Source: JBBPZA01 sp038330095 (GTDB taxonomy: Bacteria; Actinomycetota; Thermoleophilia; Solirubrobacterales; Solirubrobacteraceae). From it: a stretch of DNA of 64,000 bases. The stretch covers positions 5,197 to 69,196 of the forward strand of contig JBBQNQ010000004.1 in NCBI GenBank assembly GCA_038330095.1, in the 5' to 3' direction. The notes below the pieces were generated by a model that made no database searches, was not told the origin of the DNA, and worked only from the letters and a program-made list of their open reading frames with translations. The first letter of the stretch is position 1; each line of letters opens with the position of its first letter. Positions 40,159 to 48,344 of the stretch are shown in pieces. Both the position numbers and the translations under genes were made by a program.

Positions 40159-40874
40159 CCCTCGCCCGCTCGGGCTGCCCGTCCCGCGCGGTCGAACGCG
40201 CGGGCGATGAAGCGCAGCGCCTCTCCCTGCAGCTCCGCGTCGTGCTGGATCGAGCGGTGGTGCCCGCCCGGCAGGACGATCAGGCGCCGTCCGGGCATCG
40301 TCGCGGCCTGGTGCAGCGCGATCGAGTGGGTGACCGGGATTCGCTCGTCTCCCTCGGCGTGGAGGAGCATGAGCGGGGCGTCCAGGGCGCGGACCTCCCA
40401 CAGCAGGTCGTGGCCGGCGAGGAAGGCCTCGACCTTGCTCACGTCGGCGTGCCACTCCCAGTCGCCTGAGCGCAGGCCGCGGAGCAGGTGCTCGGCGCCC
40501 GCCGGGCAGATCGCCACGACCGCCGCCGCCGGCATGCGCCGCCCCGCCAGGATCGCCACATAGCCGCCCATGCTCGAGCCACGCACGGCCACGGGCCCTT
40601 CGGGCAGCAGCGTCCGGATGATCACGACGTCGTCGACCAGGCGGTCGTCGAGCGGGCCGTCGCTCTCGCCGTGGCCGCGCTGGTCGTAAGCGACCGCGGC
40701 CATCCCGGCGGCGCGCGCAGCGCGCGCGAAGTCGAAGTGGCTCTCCTTGCGCGAGCCCGCCCCGTGGACGATCACCACGCTGCCGAGCGGCGGGCCCTCC
40801 GGCTCGAACAGCGCATAGGCCAGCCCATCGAGCATGCCCGTGCGTTGCGGTGGGGCCGGGGTCGGATGCCGCAT
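40155..40874 (-). CDS. Alpha/beta hydrolase (serine aminopeptidase-like)
   Basis: A 239-residue alpha/beta hydrolase. The oxyanion segment is VIVHGAGSRKESHFDFARA, the nucleophile elbow RGSSMGGYVAIL, the acid in LLHAEGDERIPV and the His in LPGGHHRSIQHD. AVAYDQRGHGESDG is typical of lysophospholipase- or dienelactone-like hydrolases. The substrate is unknown. The ATG at 40874 is only 15 bp from the divergent lysA start; ATG 40835 is an equally reasonable start that keeps the whole fold. Confidence 0.83.
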   Translation of the reverse strand: MRHPTPAPPQRTGMLDGLAYALFEPEGPPLGSVVIVHGAGSRKESHFDFARAARAAGMAAVAYDQRGHGESDGPLDDRLVDDVVIIRTLLPEGPVAVRGSSMGGYVAILAGRRMPAAAVVAICPAGAEHLLRGLRSGDWEWHADVSKVEAFLAGHDLLWEVRALDAPLMLLHAEGDERIPVTHSIALHQAATMPGRRLIVLPGGHHRSIQHDAELQGEALRFIARAFDRAGRAARAGEG

Positions 40875-40877
40875 AAT
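40872..40877 (+). promoter_or_regulatory. -10 box (CATAAT) of lysA
   Basis: CATAAT ends 12 bases before the ATG at 40890 and has no ribosome binding site downstream, so lysA is probably leaderless. It should drive lysA-hom-thrC-thrB. It overlaps the ATG 40874 of the divergent hydrolase, which argues for that gene's later start. Confidence 0.5.
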
Positions 40878-40889
40878 CGGGCGCCGATC

Positions 40890-42149
40890 ATGCCAGGAAC
40901 CCAGACGCTCTCCGCCGTCTATCCGCTCGGCAGCCGTGTCAATGAGGCCGGCCGCCTCGAGGTGGGCGGCTGCGACCTCGTCGAGCTCGCCCGCGAGCAC
41001 GGCACGCCGGCCTACGTCGTCGCCGAGGACGACCTGCGCGCCCGCGCCCGGGCATTCGTCGGTGCGCTGAGCGCCCACCATCCCGACTCAGAGGTGCTGT
41101 TTGCCTCCAAGGCGTTCCCGTGCACGGCCGTCTACCGGCTGTTCGCCCAGGAGGGCCTCTCGTGTGACGTGGCAAGCGGGGGGGAGTTGCACATGGCCCT
41201 CGCCGCCGGCTTCGCCCCCGAGCGCATCTACCTCCACGGCAACGCGAAGTCGCGGCGCGAGCTCGCGGAGGCGCTGCAGGCCGGGGTGGGCCACATGATC
41301 CTCGACGGCCTCGACGACCTCGAGCGCCTCGCGGCGCTGCTCGACGGCAGGACGCAGCGCGTGCTGCTGCGCGTCACGCCCGGGATCAAGCCATCGACCC
41401 ACGACTTCATCTCGACCGGCCAGCTGGACTCGAAGTTCGGCCTCGGCCTCGACGACGCACGTGCGGCGATCGAGCGCGTCCGCGCCACGGAGGGGCTCGA
41501 GCTCGTGGGCCTGCACATGCACATCGGCTCGCAGATCTTCGAGCTCGAGTCCTTCCGGCGGGCCATCGAGGCGCTCGCTCACCTCGGTGCCTTTCCGGTC
41601 TACGACCTCGGCGGCGGCCTCGGGGTCGCCTACACGGCGGGCGACGAACCGCCGTCGATAGAGGACTACGTCGAAGCCAAGGTGACCGCGGCGCACGAGC
41701 TGCTCGGCCCCGATCCCCGCCTGCTGCTCGAGCCCGGCCGCGCGCTGACTGCGAACTCCACGGTCACGATCTACACCGTCGAGTCGGTCAAGCGGGGCCT
41801 GTCGACCTACGTCGCGGTCGACGGCGGCATGTCCGACAACCTGCGCCCGATGCTCTACGGCGCGGTCTACGAGGCAGCGATCGCCGATCGCCTACACCCC
41901 GGCGGCGAGCGCTGCCACGTCGCCGGCAAGCACTGCGAGTCCGGCGACGTGCTCGTCCACGACGTGCACCTGCACGATCCGCGGCCCGGCGACGTGCTCG
42001 TAACCCCGGCCACGGGCGCCTACGGTCACGCGATGGCCAACAACTACAACGGCGTGCCGCGCCCGCCGGTGATCTTCTGCCGCGACGGCGACGCGCGCGT
42101 CGTCGTCCGGCGCGAGACTTACGAAGACCTCCAGGCCCGCGATGGGTGA
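40890..42149 (+). CDS. lysA: Diaminopimelate decarboxylase
   Basis: A 419-residue fold III PLP enzyme that decarboxylates meso-diaminopimelate to lysine. The PLP lysine is in LFASKAFPC, the phosphate loop in YDLGGGLGV, the signature VGLHMHIGSQI, and the active-site cysteine/Glu motif KHCESGDVL. Length and motif order are standard. It leads the lysine/threonine operon, and its last eight bases overlap the start of hom. Confidence 0.96.
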   Translation: MPGTQTLSAVYPLGSRVNEAGRLEVGGCDLVELAREHGTPAYVVAEDDLRARARAFVGALSAHHPDSEVLFASKAFPCTAVYRLFAQEGLSCDVASGGELHMALAAGFAPERIYLHGNAKSRRELAEALQAGVGHMILDGLDDLERLAALLDGRTQRVLLRVTPGIKPSTHDFISTGQLDSKFGLGLDDARAAIERVRATEGLELVGLHMHIGSQIFELESFRRAIEALAHLGAFPVYDLGGGLGVAYTAGDEPPSIEDYVEAKVTAAHELLGPDPRLLLEPGRALTANSTVTIYTVESVKRGLSTYVAVDGGMSDNLRPMLYGAVYEAAIADRLHPGGERCHVAGKHCESGDVLVHDVHLHDPRPGDVLVTPATGAYGHAMANNYNGVPRPPVIFCRDGDARVVVRRETYEDLQARDG

Positions 42150-43365
42150 GCCCTTCCGGGTGGGGCTCCTCGGCCACGGGACGGTCGGGGCGGCGTTCGA
42201 GGCCCTGCTCGAGGAGCGCGCCGGGCACGTCGAGGCCACCGTCGGCCGTCGCCCCGAGCTCGCCGGCGTCCTGACCCGCTCGCGCGGCGACTTCGCGGCG
42301 ATCCTGGAGCGCTCGGAGCTCGTCGTGGAGCTCATCGGCGGGCTGGAGCCGGCGCGCGAGTACGTGGTGCGGGCCATGCGCGCCGGCCGCCATGTCGTCA
42401 CCGCCAACAAGCAGCTTCTCTCCCAGCATGGCGAGGAGCTATGGCAGGTGGCCCGCGAGCGCGGCGTTCAGCTTCGCTTCGAGGCGGCGGTCGCCGGCGT
42501 GGTGCCCGTCGTCCGCGTGCTCGGCGAGACGCTCGCCGCCGCGCACGTCGAGCGCATCCACGGGATCGTGAACGGGACGACCAACTTCGTGTTGACCGAG
42601 ATGGCCGCGACAGGCGCCACCTACGGGGCTGCGCTCGCCCGCGCCCAGGAGCTCGGCTACGCGGAGGCCGACCCGACCGAGGATGTGACCGGCAAGGACG
42701 CAGCCGCCAAGATGGCGATCCTCGCGCGCCTGGCCTTCGAGGCGCCGGTGCGCCTGGACCAGGTCCGCTATGAGGGGATCGAGCACATCACCGTCGACGA
42801 CCTCGAGTACGCGCGCGAGCTCGGGCTGCAGCTCAAGCTGCTGGGCACGGCCGAGCGGGTGGACGGCGGCCTCTCGGTGCGCGTGCATCCTGCGTTCCTC
42901 TACGCAGGCCATCCGCTGGCCAGCGTGGCGGGGCCGTTCAACGCGGTGACCGTGGAGTCAGACGCGATCACCGAGATCACCATGTCCGGGCCTGGCGCGG
43001 GCGGCCCCCAGACCGCGAGCGCCGTGCTCGGGGACGTGGTCAGCGCGATGATCCCCCCGCCGAGCCTGCCGCCGCCCGCGGTGGTCCTTCCGATCGTCGA
43101 GGACGTCGTCTCCGCCTTCTACCTGCACCTCGAAGTGGCGGACGAGCCCGGCGTCCTCGCGCAGGTCGCCCAGATCCTGGGCGAGCAGGGGGTCTCGGTG
43201 AAGTCCGTGGTCCAGAAGGGCCTGCGCGACGACGCACGCCTGGTGATGGTCCTGCACCCCGTCCATGAGTCGCGCTTCTTCGCTGCGGTGGCGTCGATCG
43301 GCAGGCTCGACGTCATGCGCGCCCCGCCGCGGGCCATACGGGTCATCGAGGAGGAGTTCGTCTGA
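42142..43365 (+). CDS. hom: Homoserine dehydrogenase
   Basis: A 407-residue enzyme that reduces aspartate semialdehyde to homoserine. The cofactor motif GLLGHGTVG is at residues 8-16, NGTTNFVLTEM at about 145, and the catalytic/substrate segment ELGYAEADPTEDVTGKDAAAK at about 170-190. A C-terminal ACT domain (about 325-400, HLEVADEPGVLAQVAQILGE) suggests threonine feedback, as in other actinobacteria. It overlaps lysA by 8 bp and is followed by thrC through a CTGA overlap. Confidence 0.96.
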   Translation: MGEPFRVGLLGHGTVGAAFEALLEERAGHVEATVGRRPELAGVLTRSRGDFAAILERSELVVELIGGLEPAREYVVRAMRAGRHVVTANKQLLSQHGEELWQVARERGVQLRFEAAVAGVVPVVRVLGETLAAAHVERIHGIVNGTTNFVLTEMAATGATYGAALARAQELGYAEADPTEDVTGKDAAAKMAILARLAFEAPVRLDQVRYEGIEHITVDDLEYARELGLQLKLLGTAERVDGGLSVRVHPAFLYAGHPLASVAGPFNAVTVESDAITEITMSGPGAGGPQTASAVLGDVVSAMIPPPSLPPPAVVLPIVEDVVSAFYLHLEVADEPGVLAQVAQILGEQGVSVKSVVQKGLRDDARLVMVLHPVHESRFFAAVASIGRLDVMRAPPRAIRVIEEEFV

Positions 43366-44372
43366 GTGGGGTAATCGAGCGCTACCGCGAGGACCTTCCC
43401 TTCGCGCCCGGCGACCCGGTTGTCTCGCTCGCCGAGGGATCGACCCCGCTCGTGCCCGCGCCGGTCCTCTCCGAGCTGGCCGGCGTCGAGGTCTGGCTCA
43501 AGCTCGAAGGGGCCAACCCGACGGGATCCTTCAAGGATCGCGGCATGACCTGCGCGGTCTCCGCGGCGGTCCGCGAGGGCGCCGAGGCGGTGATCTGCGC
43601 CTCGACCGGGAACACCGCGGCCAGCGCGGCGGCCTACGCCGCGCGGGCCGGGCTCACCGGTGCGGTGATCGTCCCCGAGGGCAAGATCGCGACCGGCAAG
43701 CTCGCCCAGGCGCTGGTCCACGGGGCGCGGGTGGTAGCGCTACGGGGCAACTTCGACCAGGCGCTGGCGCTGGTGCGCGAGCTGGTCGACCGACACCCCA
43801 TCGCGCTCGTCAACTCGGTCAACGCCTACCGTCTCGAGGGCCAGAAGACCGCGGCCTTCGAGGTCCTCGACGAGCTCGGGGAGATCGACGGCCTCTGCAT
43901 CCCCGTGGGCAACGCCGGGAACATCACGGCCTACTGGAAGGGCTTTCAGGAGCGCGGTACGTCTCCCCGGATGCTCGGGTTCCAGGCCGAGGGCGCCGCG
44001 CCCCTCGTCCTCGGCGAGCGCGTCGCCGAGCCCGAGACGGTCGCCAGCGCGATCCGCATCGGTAACCCTGCCCGCTGGGAGGAGGCAATGGGCGCCGTGA
44101 CCGGCTCCCGAGGGGCGGTGAAAGCGGTGTCAGACGACGAGATCCTCGCGGCCTGGCGCCTGCTGGCCGCACGGGAGGGTGTGTTCTGCGAGCCGGCGTC
44201 GGCTGCCGCCGTGGCGGGCCTGCTGCGCCACGGACCCGCGGGAGCGTCGCGGGTCGTCTGCGTGCTCACCGGCCACGGCCTGAAGGATCCGCAGACCGCG
44301 CTCGAGCTGGCGGGCGCGGTGGTGCCGTGCGAGCCGGAGCTCGGCGCGGTTGAGGAGGCGGTGCTGGGGTGA
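43362..44372 (+). CDS. thrC: Threonine synthase, CTG start
   Basis: A 336-residue PLP enzyme that makes threonine from phosphohomoserine. The PLP lysine is in NPTGSFKDRGMT, the phosphate loop in PVGNAGNITAYWKG, with CASTGNTAAS and the C-terminal EPASAAAVAGL. The typical N-terminus GVIERYREDLPF and the STPLV segment lie upstream of the first canonical start (GTG 43452). The only fitting start is CTG 43362, overlapping the hom stop as CTGA. Starting at 43452 would lose 30 residues including the STPLV substrate segment. Confidence 0.93.
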   Translation: MSGVIERYREDLPFAPGDPVVSLAEGSTPLVPAPVLSELAGVEVWLKLEGANPTGSFKDRGMTCAVSAAVREGAEAVICASTGNTAASAAAYAARAGLTGAVIVPEGKIATGKLAQALVHGARVVALRGNFDQALALVRELVDRHPIALVNSVNAYRLEGQKTAAFEVLDELGEIDGLCIPVGNAGNITAYWKGFQERGTSPRMLGFQAEGAAPLVLGERVAEPETVASAIRIGNPARWEEAMGAVTGSRGAVKAVSDDEILAAWRLLAAREGVFCEPASAAAVAGLLRHGPAGASRVVCVLTGHGLKDPQTALELAGAVVPCEPELGAVEEAVLG

Positions 44373-45220
44373 ACCGGCGCCGAGTGGTCCGCGTCCCCGC
44401 CTCCTCGGCCAACCTCGGGCCGGGCTACGACGTGCTGGCCGCAGCGCTCTCTCTCCATGTGGAGCTCGAGGTGGAGGAGACCGGGCGCTTCGGGGTGGAG
44501 ACTGAGCTCGAGGTGGCACGCGACGAGCGCAACCTGTGCGTCCGGGCCTTCGCCCGCCTGGCGCCGCCCGACGCGTTCACCTTCCGGATCCACTCGAGGG
44601 TGCCGCTCTCCAGCGGCCTCGGCTCGAGCGCGGCGGCGACCGTCGCCGGCCTGATGGCCGCAGACCACCTGTTCGAGCTCGACGCCGACGTCCTGGAGCT
44701 CGCCTCAGAGCTCGAGGGCCATCCCGACAACGCCGCCGCCGCCCTGCTCGGGGGGTTCGTGATCTGCGCCGACGGGCGCGCGACACGCTTCGACGCGCCG
44801 GCGGGGCTGGAGGCGGTCGTCGTGGTCCCTCACGAGCCCGTCGCCACGCGCCAGGCGCGCGCCGCGATGCCCGCCGAGGTGCCGATCGGCGATGCGGTCT
44901 TCACCGCCGCCCACGCCTCGCTGCTGGTCTACGGGCTGATCCAGGGAGAGTGGGATCTCGTCGCCCGGGGCCTCGCCGACCGCCTGCACCAACCCCACCG
45001 GACCCATCTCTACCCGCGCTCGATGGAGCTCGTGGACCGGGCCACCGCCCTCGGCGCGCTCGGCGCGACGATCTCGGGCGCGGGCCCCTCGGTGCTCGTG
45101 TGGACGCACTACGAGGCGACGGGCACGGTCACCGCACGCCTACGCAACGAGGCCGAGGGCTGGGCGGACGTCGTCCGGGTGCCCTTCGAGCCCGAGGGCG
45201 CGTACGTGCGAGCGCTGTAG
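44369..45220 (+). CDS. thrB: Homoserine kinase
   Basis: A 283-residue GHMP kinase that phosphorylates homoserine. The N-terminal VRVPASSANLGPGYDVLAAA is the substrate and fold signature. The ATP loop is PLSSGLGSSAA (about 73-83), and the C-terminal motif is GATISGAGPSVLVW. The GTG start overlaps the thrC stop (GTGA). It closes the lysA-hom-thrC-thrB operon. Confidence 0.96.
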   Translation: MNRRRVVRVPASSANLGPGYDVLAAALSLHVELEVEETGRFGVETELEVARDERNLCVRAFARLAPPDAFTFRIHSRVPLSSGLGSSAAATVAGLMAADHLFELDADVLELASELEGHPDNAAAALLGGFVICADGRATRFDAPAGLEAVVVVPHEPVATRQARAAMPAEVPIGDAVFTAAHASLLVYGLIQGEWDLVARGLADRLHQPHRTHLYPRSMELVDRATALGALGATISGAGPSVLVWTHYEATGTVTARLRNEAEGWADVVRVPFEPEGAYVRAL

Positions 45221-45285
45221 ACCCGGCGCCGCCGTGGGGTGTAGGCTGCCGCCGCTCCATTCTCCGGACCAAAGAGGGACGCGAC

Positions 45286-46101
45286 ATGACTTCGAGACCC
45301 ATCCGCCTCGCGGGGGCGGCGCTGCTCGCCGCCGGATCCATCGGCGTGCTCGCTGCCTGTGGTAGCGACAACAGCAGCAGCAACAGCGGCAGCGATGCCA
45401 AGCTCACCGCCAGCTGCAACGCCAACGCCGCCGTCAACGATGGGTTCAACAAGTTCTTCAGCAACACCCCGGCCCTGCAGAGCAACGGGCCCCCGTCCAA
45501 GAAGGACCTACCGCAGGTCCGGGCCAACTTCGACAAGTACGTCGGCGGGCCGCTGGCACAGATCCAGAAGGACCCGCCAGACCAGATCGCAGGCGACATA
45601 AAGACGGCTGTCGCGCAGGTGTCCAAGATCCGTGAGGGCGACACGCAGACCTTCCAGAACCCGAACTTCGGGAAGACGACGGCCCGCATCGACGCCTACT
45701 ACTTCGACAACTGCAAGGGCCAGAAGGGCGACGTCAAGGCCCTGGACTATGCCTACGACGGGCTCAAGCCGACCTACTCCGCCGGGTTGACGCAGTTCAA
45801 GATGCAGAACACCGGCAAGGAGGTCCACGAGATGAATATCGCGCGGCTCAAGCCGGGCGTGAAGCTGACCTTCGCGCAGATCCTGAAGCTCCCGGAGAGC
45901 CAGGCCGACAAGTACGTAGTCCAGGTGGCGGGCGCCGACCCGGTGCCGGCGGGCCAGTCCTCCTACGCGAGCGCCGACCTCACCCCGGGCAAGTACATCG
46001 CGATCTGCTTCATCCCCCAGGGGACCACCTCGCTGCAGAAGCCGGGCAAGGGCAAGCCGCACTTCCTGCTCGGGATGCAGAAGGAGTTCAGCGTCCAGTA
46101 G
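45286..46101 (+). CDS. Lipoprotein with C-terminal cupredoxin-like domain
   Basis: A 271-residue lipoprotein. The lipobox LAAC is at about residue 25 of a clear signal peptide, followed by a Ser/Asn-rich linker. A helical middle region (about 40-150) contains a Cys pair. The final 110 residues resemble a blue-copper domain: the spaced ligand set His181 (KEVHEMN), Cys241 (YIAICFIP), His259 and Met264 (KPHFLLGM) matches type 1 copper geometry. It may carry electrons or store copper outside the membrane. AAAGAGGG precedes the ATG at 45286, and TAGGCT lies further upstream. Confidence 0.75.
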   Translation: MTSRPIRLAGAALLAAGSIGVLAACGSDNSSSNSGSDAKLTASCNANAAVNDGFNKFFSNTPALQSNGPPSKKDLPQVRANFDKYVGGPLAQIQKDPPDQIAGDIKTAVAQVSKIREGDTQTFQNPNFGKTTARIDAYYFDNCKGQKGDVKALDYAYDGLKPTYSAGLTQFKMQNTGKEVHEMNIARLKPGVKLTFAQILKLPESQADKYVVQVAGADPVPAGQSSYASADLTPGKYIAICFIPQGTTSLQKPGKGKPHFLLGMQKEFSVQ

Positions 46102-46128
46102 GCGGCACTGGGCCGGCCGGCGCGGCGC

Positions 46129-46929
46129 TCAGCCGCGCCGGGCCGGCACGCCGTCGGCCAGCGCGCCCAGCCGCTCGCGGGCCTCGCGCATGCCCAGGCG
46201 CTGGAGGACCTCGTCGGCCAGCGCGAGGTAGTCGGCCGCGAGGTCGGGCCGGAAGTCGAGGATGGAGACAGCCCTCTCCGCGGACTCCGCGTAGGCGATC
46301 GATTGGCGCACGGTCGCGGTGAAGGCCTTCTCCCCGAAGCTCTTGCGCAGGCCCTTGTAGGCCTCGCGCGAGTGCACGGTGCGCATGTCGGCGATGTTGA
46401 GCACTACCCCGAGCCACTCGAGGTCGGGATTGAGGTTGTCGCGAGCCAAATCGATGACCTCCAAGGCCTGCTCGACGCCCTGCATCGCGAAGTACTGCGC
46501 CTCGGAGGAGATGAGGGCATGGTCGGCGGCCACCATCGCGTTGACGGTGAGCAGGCCGAGCGCCGGCGGGCAGTCGATGATGATCACGTCGTAGTCGTCG
46601 CGGACCTCGCGCAGCGCCCGCCGAAGGGTGAGCTCGCGGCCCATCTTCCCGCTGAGCACGAGCTCGGCCTCGGCCAGTCCGAGGTTCGCGGGGATCACAC
46701 CGTCGTGGACGGCCGCGGACGCCTTCGCGCGCCCGGCGAGGACGTCGCCGACCGTCGGGTCGGCGTCGGGGTCGACGTCGAAGTAGTCGGAGAGGTTGCC
46801 CTGCGGATCGAGGTCGACCGCGAGGGTCCGCAGGTCCACGCGCCGGAAGATATCGGCGAGCGTCCGCACCGTCGTCGTCTTGCCTGTCCCGCCCTTCTGG
46901 GAGAGGACCGCGATCGTCTCCGCCGCCAT
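46129..46929 (-). CDS. ParA/Soj-family ATPase
   Basis: A 266-residue deviant-Walker ATPase. The P-loop is QKGGTGKTTTVRTL, followed by VDLDPQGNLSDYF and the switch segment YDVIIIDCPPALGLLTVNAM. It resembles chromosomal ParA/Soj proteins, but no parB or parS is next to it. The neighbour is an FHA protein, so it may position another cargo such as a secretion or cell-pole factor. On the minus strand TATAGT lies 11 bases before the ATG. Confidence 0.9.
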   Translation of the reverse strand: MAAETIAVLSQKGGTGKTTTVRTLADIFRRVDLRTLAVDLDPQGNLSDYFDVDPDADPTVGDVLAGRAKASAAVHDGVIPANLGLAEAELVLSGKMGRELTLRRALREVRDDYDVIIIDCPPALGLLTVNAMVAADHALISSEAQYFAMQGVEQALEVIDLARDNLNPDLEWLGVVLNIADMRTVHSREAYKGLRKSFGEKAFTATVRQSIAYAESAERAVSILDFRPDLAADYLALADEVLQRLGMREARERLGALADGVPARRG

Positions 46930-46940
46930 GAGGGGCGCGG

Positions 46941-46946
46941 ACTATA
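46941..46946 (-). promoter_or_regulatory. -10 box (TATAGT) for the ParA-like gene
   Basis: The minus strand reads TATAGT, ending 11 bases before the ATG at 46929. No ribosome binding site is apparent. Confidence 0.4.
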
Positions 46947-46966
46947 GACCCGCGCGCGGCGCGCCG

Positions 46967-47431
46967 CTACGCGGGCGCGGCGCCCGCCGGCGCCGGGGTC
47001 CCGGCCGCCGTCGTGGCCACGGGCTGGACGTCGAGGAAGCGCAGCTCGTGGCGGCCCACGAGGATCTCGTCGCCGTCGCCCAGCTGGCTCCACTCCACCC
47101 GCTCTCCGTTCACGAACACCCCGTTGAGGCTGCGATCGTCGAGCACGCGCACGCCGTCCGGCTGGCGCACTATCAGGGCGTGACGACGCGAGACCGTCGG
47201 GTCGTCGAAGCGGATGTCGGCGGCCAGGCTGCGCCCTACTCGAGTCCACTCGTCGGTCACGGCCGCCACAACGAGCTCGTCGCCGTCGCGGTAGGCGACG
47301 TACTGCCCGGCGTCGTCACCGCAGCGCGCTCGGGCCTCGCCGAGCCACTCGGGCTCATCGACGGCTGGCGCGACGGTCTGGAAGCTCGCGGTCGTGCCGA
47401 CAGGGGCGCCTTGCGTGAGCGCGTCGGACAT
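46967..47431 (-). CDS. FHA-domain protein
   Basis: A 154-residue protein. After a 50-residue variable start the FHA domain spans about 65-140. The phosphothreonine-binding set is TRVGRSLAADIRFDD, TVSRRHALI and LDDRSLNGVFVNGERV. It recognises phosphothreonine peptides made by Ser/Thr kinases; no kinase is encoded in the window. The ATG at 47431 is preceded by GGAGAGG. It lies immediately upstream of the ParA-like gene on the same strand. Confidence 0.92.
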   Translation of the reverse strand: MSDALTQGAPVGTTASFQTVAPAVDEPEWLGEARARCGDDAGQYVAYRDGDELVVAAVTDEWTRVGRSLAADIRFDDPTVSRRHALIVRQPDGVRVLDDRSLNGVFVNGERVEWSQLGDGDEILVGRHELRFLDVQPVATTAAGTPAPAGAAPA

Positions 47432-47532
47432 GTGTCGTGACCTCTCCGGAAAGGGGCCGGCTGGGGACGGCCCGGCACGCAGATGATACCGGCCGGGGAA
47501 GGACGTGAAAGGGGCGCGCCGAAAGTCCCTGC

Positions 47533-47778
47533 ATGGCACGTCCAAGCGAGCTGGAGCTCCAGCTCTTCCGCAGTAGCGTCGACGCGCTGCGCGCGGATCG
47601 CAACCGCTGCTCGGACTGCCGGCGCACGCCGCTGACCGGCGAACGGGTCTACCGCTACGAGGGCGGCCGCGCGGTCTGCGAGCTGTGCCGGGCGCTTCGC
47701 CGCGAGGACCCCGTGTCCAGCGAGCCCGTGCGCGACGAGGCCGGTCCGCACGTTCGCGTGCGTAGCCGAGCGGCGTGA
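47533..47778 (+). CDS. Small zinc-ribbon protein, unknown
   Basis: An 81-residue protein. A short helix (ELELQLFRSSVDALRADR) precedes a four-cysteine ribbon, CSDCRRTPLTGERVYRYEGG then CELCRALRRED. Such CxxC...CxxC modules bind zinc and often recognise nucleic acid or protein. I do not recognise the family. It starts with ATG 47533; no neighbour is coupled. Confidence 0.72.
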   Translation: MARPSELELQLFRSSVDALRADRNRCSDCRRTPLTGERVYRYEGGRAVCELCRALRREDPVSSEPVRDEAGPHVRVRSRAA

Positions 47779-47804
47779 CGCCCTCGCCGGCGCAGCCACG
47801 CGCA

Positions 47805-47810
47805 TAGACT
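47805..47810 (+). promoter_or_regulatory. -10 box (TAGACT) for the SRPBCC gene
   Basis: TAGACT ends seven bases before the GTG at 47818, without a ribosome binding site: the leaderless pattern. Confidence 0.5.
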
Positions 47811-47817
47811 CCCCGGC

Positions 47818-48309
47818 GTGCAGCCGGTCCAGCTCTCGGTCACCGTCGCGCGCCCGCGTGAGGAGGTCTTCGAGTACCTGGCGGATGTCGCCAACCACCC
47901 GGAGTTCAGCGACCACTACCTGGTGGACTGGCGTCTGACCCGCGTGGACTCCTACGGCACCGGCGCCGGCGCCCGCTTCCGGGTCAAGGTGCCGCTGAAC
48001 CGCTTCGACTGGGCCGATGTGTCCTTCCTCGAGGTCGATGCGCCCTACCGGATCGTGGGAGTGGGGCGAGCCGGGAAGTACAACCGCATCCGCACGCTCA
48101 CCACCTGGACGCTGGACCCCGCCTCCGGGGGCCAGACCGAGGTGGGCTTCGAGCTCGACACCCAGCCCGCGCTGCCCACGGACCGGCTCGTGGAGGCGTT
48201 CGCGCGCCCCTTCGTCCGGCGGGGGGCCAAGCGCGCGCTCAAGCGCCTGCGCTCCATCCTCGAGGATGACCTCGACCGCGGTCGCCGCGTCAGCGTCGCG
48301 GCCCGCTGA
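47818..48309 (+). CDS. SRPBCC (START/polyketide cyclase-like) family protein
   Basis: A 163-residue helix-grip protein. The opening VQLSVTVARPREEVFEYLADV NHPEF-type pattern (a break separates the two parts) and the central VSFLEVDAPYRIVGVGRAGK with a C-terminal long helix are characteristic. The fold makes a hydrophobic cavity for lipids, polyketides or sterols. No biosynthetic neighbour reveals the ligand. GTG 47818 follows a leaderless -10 box. Confidence 0.85.
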   Translation: MQPVQLSVTVARPREEVFEYLADVANHPEFSDHYLVDWRLTRVDSYGTGAGARFRVKVPLNRFDWADVSFLEVDAPYRIVGVGRAGKYNRIRTLTTWTLDPASGGQTEVGFELDTQPALPTDRLVEAFARPFVRRGAKRALKRLRSILEDDLDRGRRVSVAAR

Positions 48310-48344
48310 TCCGCTCGCGCCCGCGACGCCGGACCACCGGTAGC

